This document shows positions 62,130 through 64,000 of a stretch of DNA of 64,000 nt, one piece after another. Source of the stretch: Pararhodobacter sp. (lineage in GTDB: Bacteria; Pseudomonadota; Alphaproteobacteria; Rhodobacterales; Rhodobacteraceae). The notes under the pieces are model-generated. The model had not been told where the DNA came from, ran no database searches, and worked only from the letters and a program-made list of their open reading frames with translations. Each line of letters opens with the position of its first letter. The first letter of the stretch is position 1. The translations under genes and the position numbers were made by a program. The stretch spans positions 2,449,001 through 2,513,000 of the forward strand of contig NZ_JAUCBZ010000015.1 in the NCBI RefSeq assembly GCF_034676545.1, in the 5' to 3' direction.

Positions 62130-63026
62130 TTATTGCCCCAAGGTTTTGGCAACCTCGGCAGCGAAGTCTTCTTCCTTTTTTTCGATCCCTTCGCCAACTC
62201 CCATGCGGATGAAGCCGGTGATCTCGACGCCCGCATCTTTGGCCGCTTGTTCAACGGTCAAATCGGGGTTGATCACGAACTTCTGGCCCAGCAGCGTGAC
62301 TTCTTCGAGAAACTTCTTCATCCGACCGGGGATGATGTTGTTCTGGATCACGGCTTCGGGCTTTGGCTTTGGCGCAGATGCGTTCTCTTCCAGAGCCTTT
62401 TGCGTCTGCACTTCCAGTTCGCGCTCCACGATGGCCGGGTCCAGATCGCCCTCGCCCAGCGACATTGGCGAGGTCGCCGCGATATGCATCGCGATCTGCT
62501 TGCCAATCCCGTTATCGGTGCCTTTCATCGCCACGAGAACGCCGATCTTGCCAAGCCCATCGGCCGCAGCGTTGTGCACATAGGAGGCAACCACGTCGCC
62601 CTCGATCGTGGCCATGCGGCGCAATGACAGTTTCTCGCCGATTTTGGCGATTGCCGCGGTCACCGTGTCTTCGACCGACTTGCCGTTAACCGAGGCGGCG
62701 GAAAGCCCGTCAAGATCAGAGACGCCCAAAGCCGCAGACGTGATACCATTCACCAAAGCCTGGAAATCAGCATTCTTTGCGACGAAATCGGTTTCCGAGT
62801 TCACCTCGACGGCGACGCCTTTGTTGCCATCGACAGCAACGCCGACCAAACCTTCGGCCGCGATGCGATCGGCTTTCTTGGCCGCTTTCGCCAAGCCTTT
62901 GGTGCGCAGCCAATCGACCGCCGCTTCCATGTTGCCGTCATTTTCGGTCAACGCCTTCTTGGCGTCCATCATGCCTGCGCCTGTGGTGTCGCGCAGCTCT
63001 TTCACCATTGCAGCGGTAATCGCCAT
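62130..63026 (-). CDS. tsf: Elongation factor Ts
   Basis: Guanine-nucleotide exchange factor for EF-Tu (298 aa). It has the N-terminal UBA-like helix pair (VKELRDTTGAGMMDAKKAL) and the EF-Tu contact motif region TDFVAKNADFQALV, both typical of EF-Ts, and full bacterial length. AAGGAG precedes the ATG at the proper spacing. It follows rpsB by 76 bp on the same strand, the universal rpsB-tsf order. Confidence 0.97.
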   Translation of the reverse strand: MAITAAMVKELRDTTGAGMMDAKKALTENDGNMEAAVDWLRTKGLAKAAKKADRIAAEGLVGVAVDGNKGVAVEVNSETDFVAKNADFQALVNGITSAALGVSDLDGLSAASVNGKSVEDTVTAAIAKIGEKLSLRRMATIEGDVVASYVHNAAADGLGKIGVLVAMKGTDNGIGKQIAMHIAATSPMSLGEGDLDPAIVERELEVQTQKALEENASAPKPKPEAVIQNNIIPGRMKKFLEEVTLLGQKFVINPDLTVEQAAKDAGVEITGFIRMGVGEGIEKKEEDFAAEVAKTLGQ

Positions 63027-63102
63027 GGCTCAAACTCCTTGATTGGGAATGCGGGCAGGGTTTCCCCCGCCCGTTGTCATATTGGAAACGTCAGCGCGAG
63101 GC

Positions 63103-63879
63103 TCAGGCCTCAGCAGCGGGTGCGTCCTCGGCGATGGTTTCTTCGGCAGGGGCCTCTTCAAGTTCGCCCAGGTCAACGCCGGCCGCACCGAGTTGTGCCG
63201 ACATGCCGTCCAGCGCCGCGCGCGACACCAGATCGCAATACAGCGCGATGGCGCGTGCCGCGTCGTCGTTGCCGGGGATGACATAGTCCACGCCGTCCGG
63301 TGGGCAGTTGGTGTCGACAACCGCGATCACCGGAATGCCCAGTTTGCGGGCTTCCTGGATGGCCAGGGTCTCTTTGTTGACGTCGATGACGAACAGCAGG
63401 TCCGGCAGGCCGCCCATTTCGCGAATGCCGCCCAACGAGGCTTGCAGTTTGGTCTGCTCGCGCTCCATGCTCAGACGCTCGCGCTTGGTCAGACCTTCGG
63501 CACCATGCTCCATGGCTTCGTCGATCTTCTTCAGACGGTTGATCGACTGCGAAACGGTTTTCCAGTTGGTCAGCGTGCCACCCAGCCAGCGGTGGTTCAT
63601 ATAGAACTGCGCGCTTTTTTCAGCCGCGTCGGCGATTTGCTTTGCCGCTTGACGCTTGGTGCCGACGAACAGGATGCGACCGCCACGGGCGACGGTTTCG
63701 CGGACGACCTTGAGTGCCTCGTCCAGCATCGGGACGGTTTGCGTCAGGTCGAAAATGTGAATGCCGTTGCGCTGGCCGTAAATATACGGGCCCATACGCG
63801 GGTTCCAGCGCTGTGTCTGGTGACCATAGTGAACGCCAGCTTCCAAGAGCTGACGCATGGAGAATTCGGGAAGCGCCAT
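63103..63879 (-). CDS. rpsB: 30S ribosomal protein S2
   Basis: Small-subunit ribosomal protein (258 aa). Recognised by MRQLLEAGVHYGHQTQRWNPRM at the start, the FVGTKRQA block, and the NHRWLGGTLTNWKT signature. The C-terminus is an acidic alanine-rich tail (ELEEAPAEETIAEDAPAAEA), common in alphaproteobacteria. AAGGAA before 63879 decides that start; a longer in-frame start 19 codons upstream lacks support. Confidence 0.97.
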   Translation of the reverse strand: MALPEFSMRQLLEAGVHYGHQTQRWNPRMGPYIYGQRNGIHIFDLTQTVPMLDEALKVVRETVARGGRILFVGTKRQAAKQIADAAEKSAQFYMNHRWLGGTLTNWKTVSQSINRLKKIDEAMEHGAEGLTKRERLSMEREQTKLQASLGGIREMGGLPDLLFVIDVNKETLAIQEARKLGIPVIAVVDTNCPPDGVDYVIPGNDDAARAIALYCDLVSRAALDGMSAQLGAAGVDLGELEEAPAEETIAEDAPAAEA

Positions 63880-64000
63880 GTCATGTTCCTTTTCCGGTTT
63901 GCGCCTGGGGTGAGACATTATAGGGCGGATGCCCAACCGGTGGACCGCGCAGGATGTCTCCCTGCTTGGCCCTGCCTCACCTGTGAAGTGCGCGCCGATT
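63880..64000 (-). promoter_or_regulatory. rpsB leader and candidate promoter
   Basis: The 121 bp upstream of rpsB contain a perfect -10 hexamer TATAAT on the minus strand (63917-63922), which would start a transcript about 30 bases before the gene. A GGGC-ATCC-GCCC hairpin sits just before it. A matching -35 element is not clear. S2 leaders can be autoregulatory RNAs; this was not resolved. Confidence 0.4.

Noticed and set aside
1..64000. CRISPR array, prophage or rRNA operon
   Set aside because: No regularly spaced repeats, phage structural genes or rRNA sequence were seen.

Overview
The window looks like a chromosomal stretch of a GC-rich alphaproteobacterium of the Rhodobacteraceae (Roseobacter/Paracoccus type). 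The basis is the sox gene arrangement (soxV facing soxS-soxR, with YeeE-type transporters), a metal-ligand-poor HemB, TRAP transporters, a VjbR-like LuxR protein, a cytosolic BetC-type choline sulfatase and rpsB-tsf. Species cannot be fixed from the sequence alone.

Layout. 1-5.2 kb: the regulatory and sulfur-transport edge of a thiosulfate oxidation (sox) locus: the first codons of a gene in the soxW position, soxV, soxS, soxR, and two SoxT/YeeE transporters flanking a frameshifted Tat-exported metallo-beta-lactamase. 5.3-16.3 kb: housekeeping genes (SYLF lipoprotein, hemB, small membrane protein, mfd, NYN nuclease-like protein, thioesterase, enoyl-CoA hydratase, purB, lipoprotein, moaA). 16.3-20.1 kb: an ABC-3 metal importer (ATPase plus two permeases with winged-helix-like tails, no binding protein here) behind a 17-bp Fur-type palindrome, then TauE/SafE. 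20.1-24.1 kb: lipoprotein hydrolase, a small orphan protein coupled to pgk (pgk carries an apparent +1 frameshift), and an aldehyde dehydrogenase.

24.1-42.1 kb is the most distinctive accessory region: GST, decayed remains of an RND efflux operon, a homoprotocatechuate meta-cleavage operon (hpaE, two unrelated ring-cleaving dioxygenases, hpaG, hpaH, hpaI fused to a DUF2218-like domain), a LysR regulator, indolepyruvate ferredoxin oxidoreductase (iorA, iorB), a hotdog thioesterase, a TRAP transporter and a cytochrome P450. Together they can be read as a route from aryl-pyruvates (tyrosine/tryptophan/phenylalanine) or imported aryl-acetates to pyruvate and succinic semialdehyde. The usual hydroxylase HpaBC is not in the window; the P450 might stand in for it (inference). 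The region ends in a decayed IS5-family element next to tRNA-Gln.

43-64 kb is again mostly core: YhiN flavoprotein, SpoU-type methyltransferase, heme A synthase, M32 carboxypeptidase, zwf-pgl, HNH protein, esterase, AlkA-like glycosylase, pgi, a phosphatase-superfamily protein divergent from choline sulfatase, a DUF2339 membrane protein, rpe, a LuxR-type regulator without a neighbouring synthase, and tsf-rpsB at the right edge. Several convergent gene ends carry clear stem-loops. Protein family calls rest on motif recognition from the translated sequence; no database search was run.
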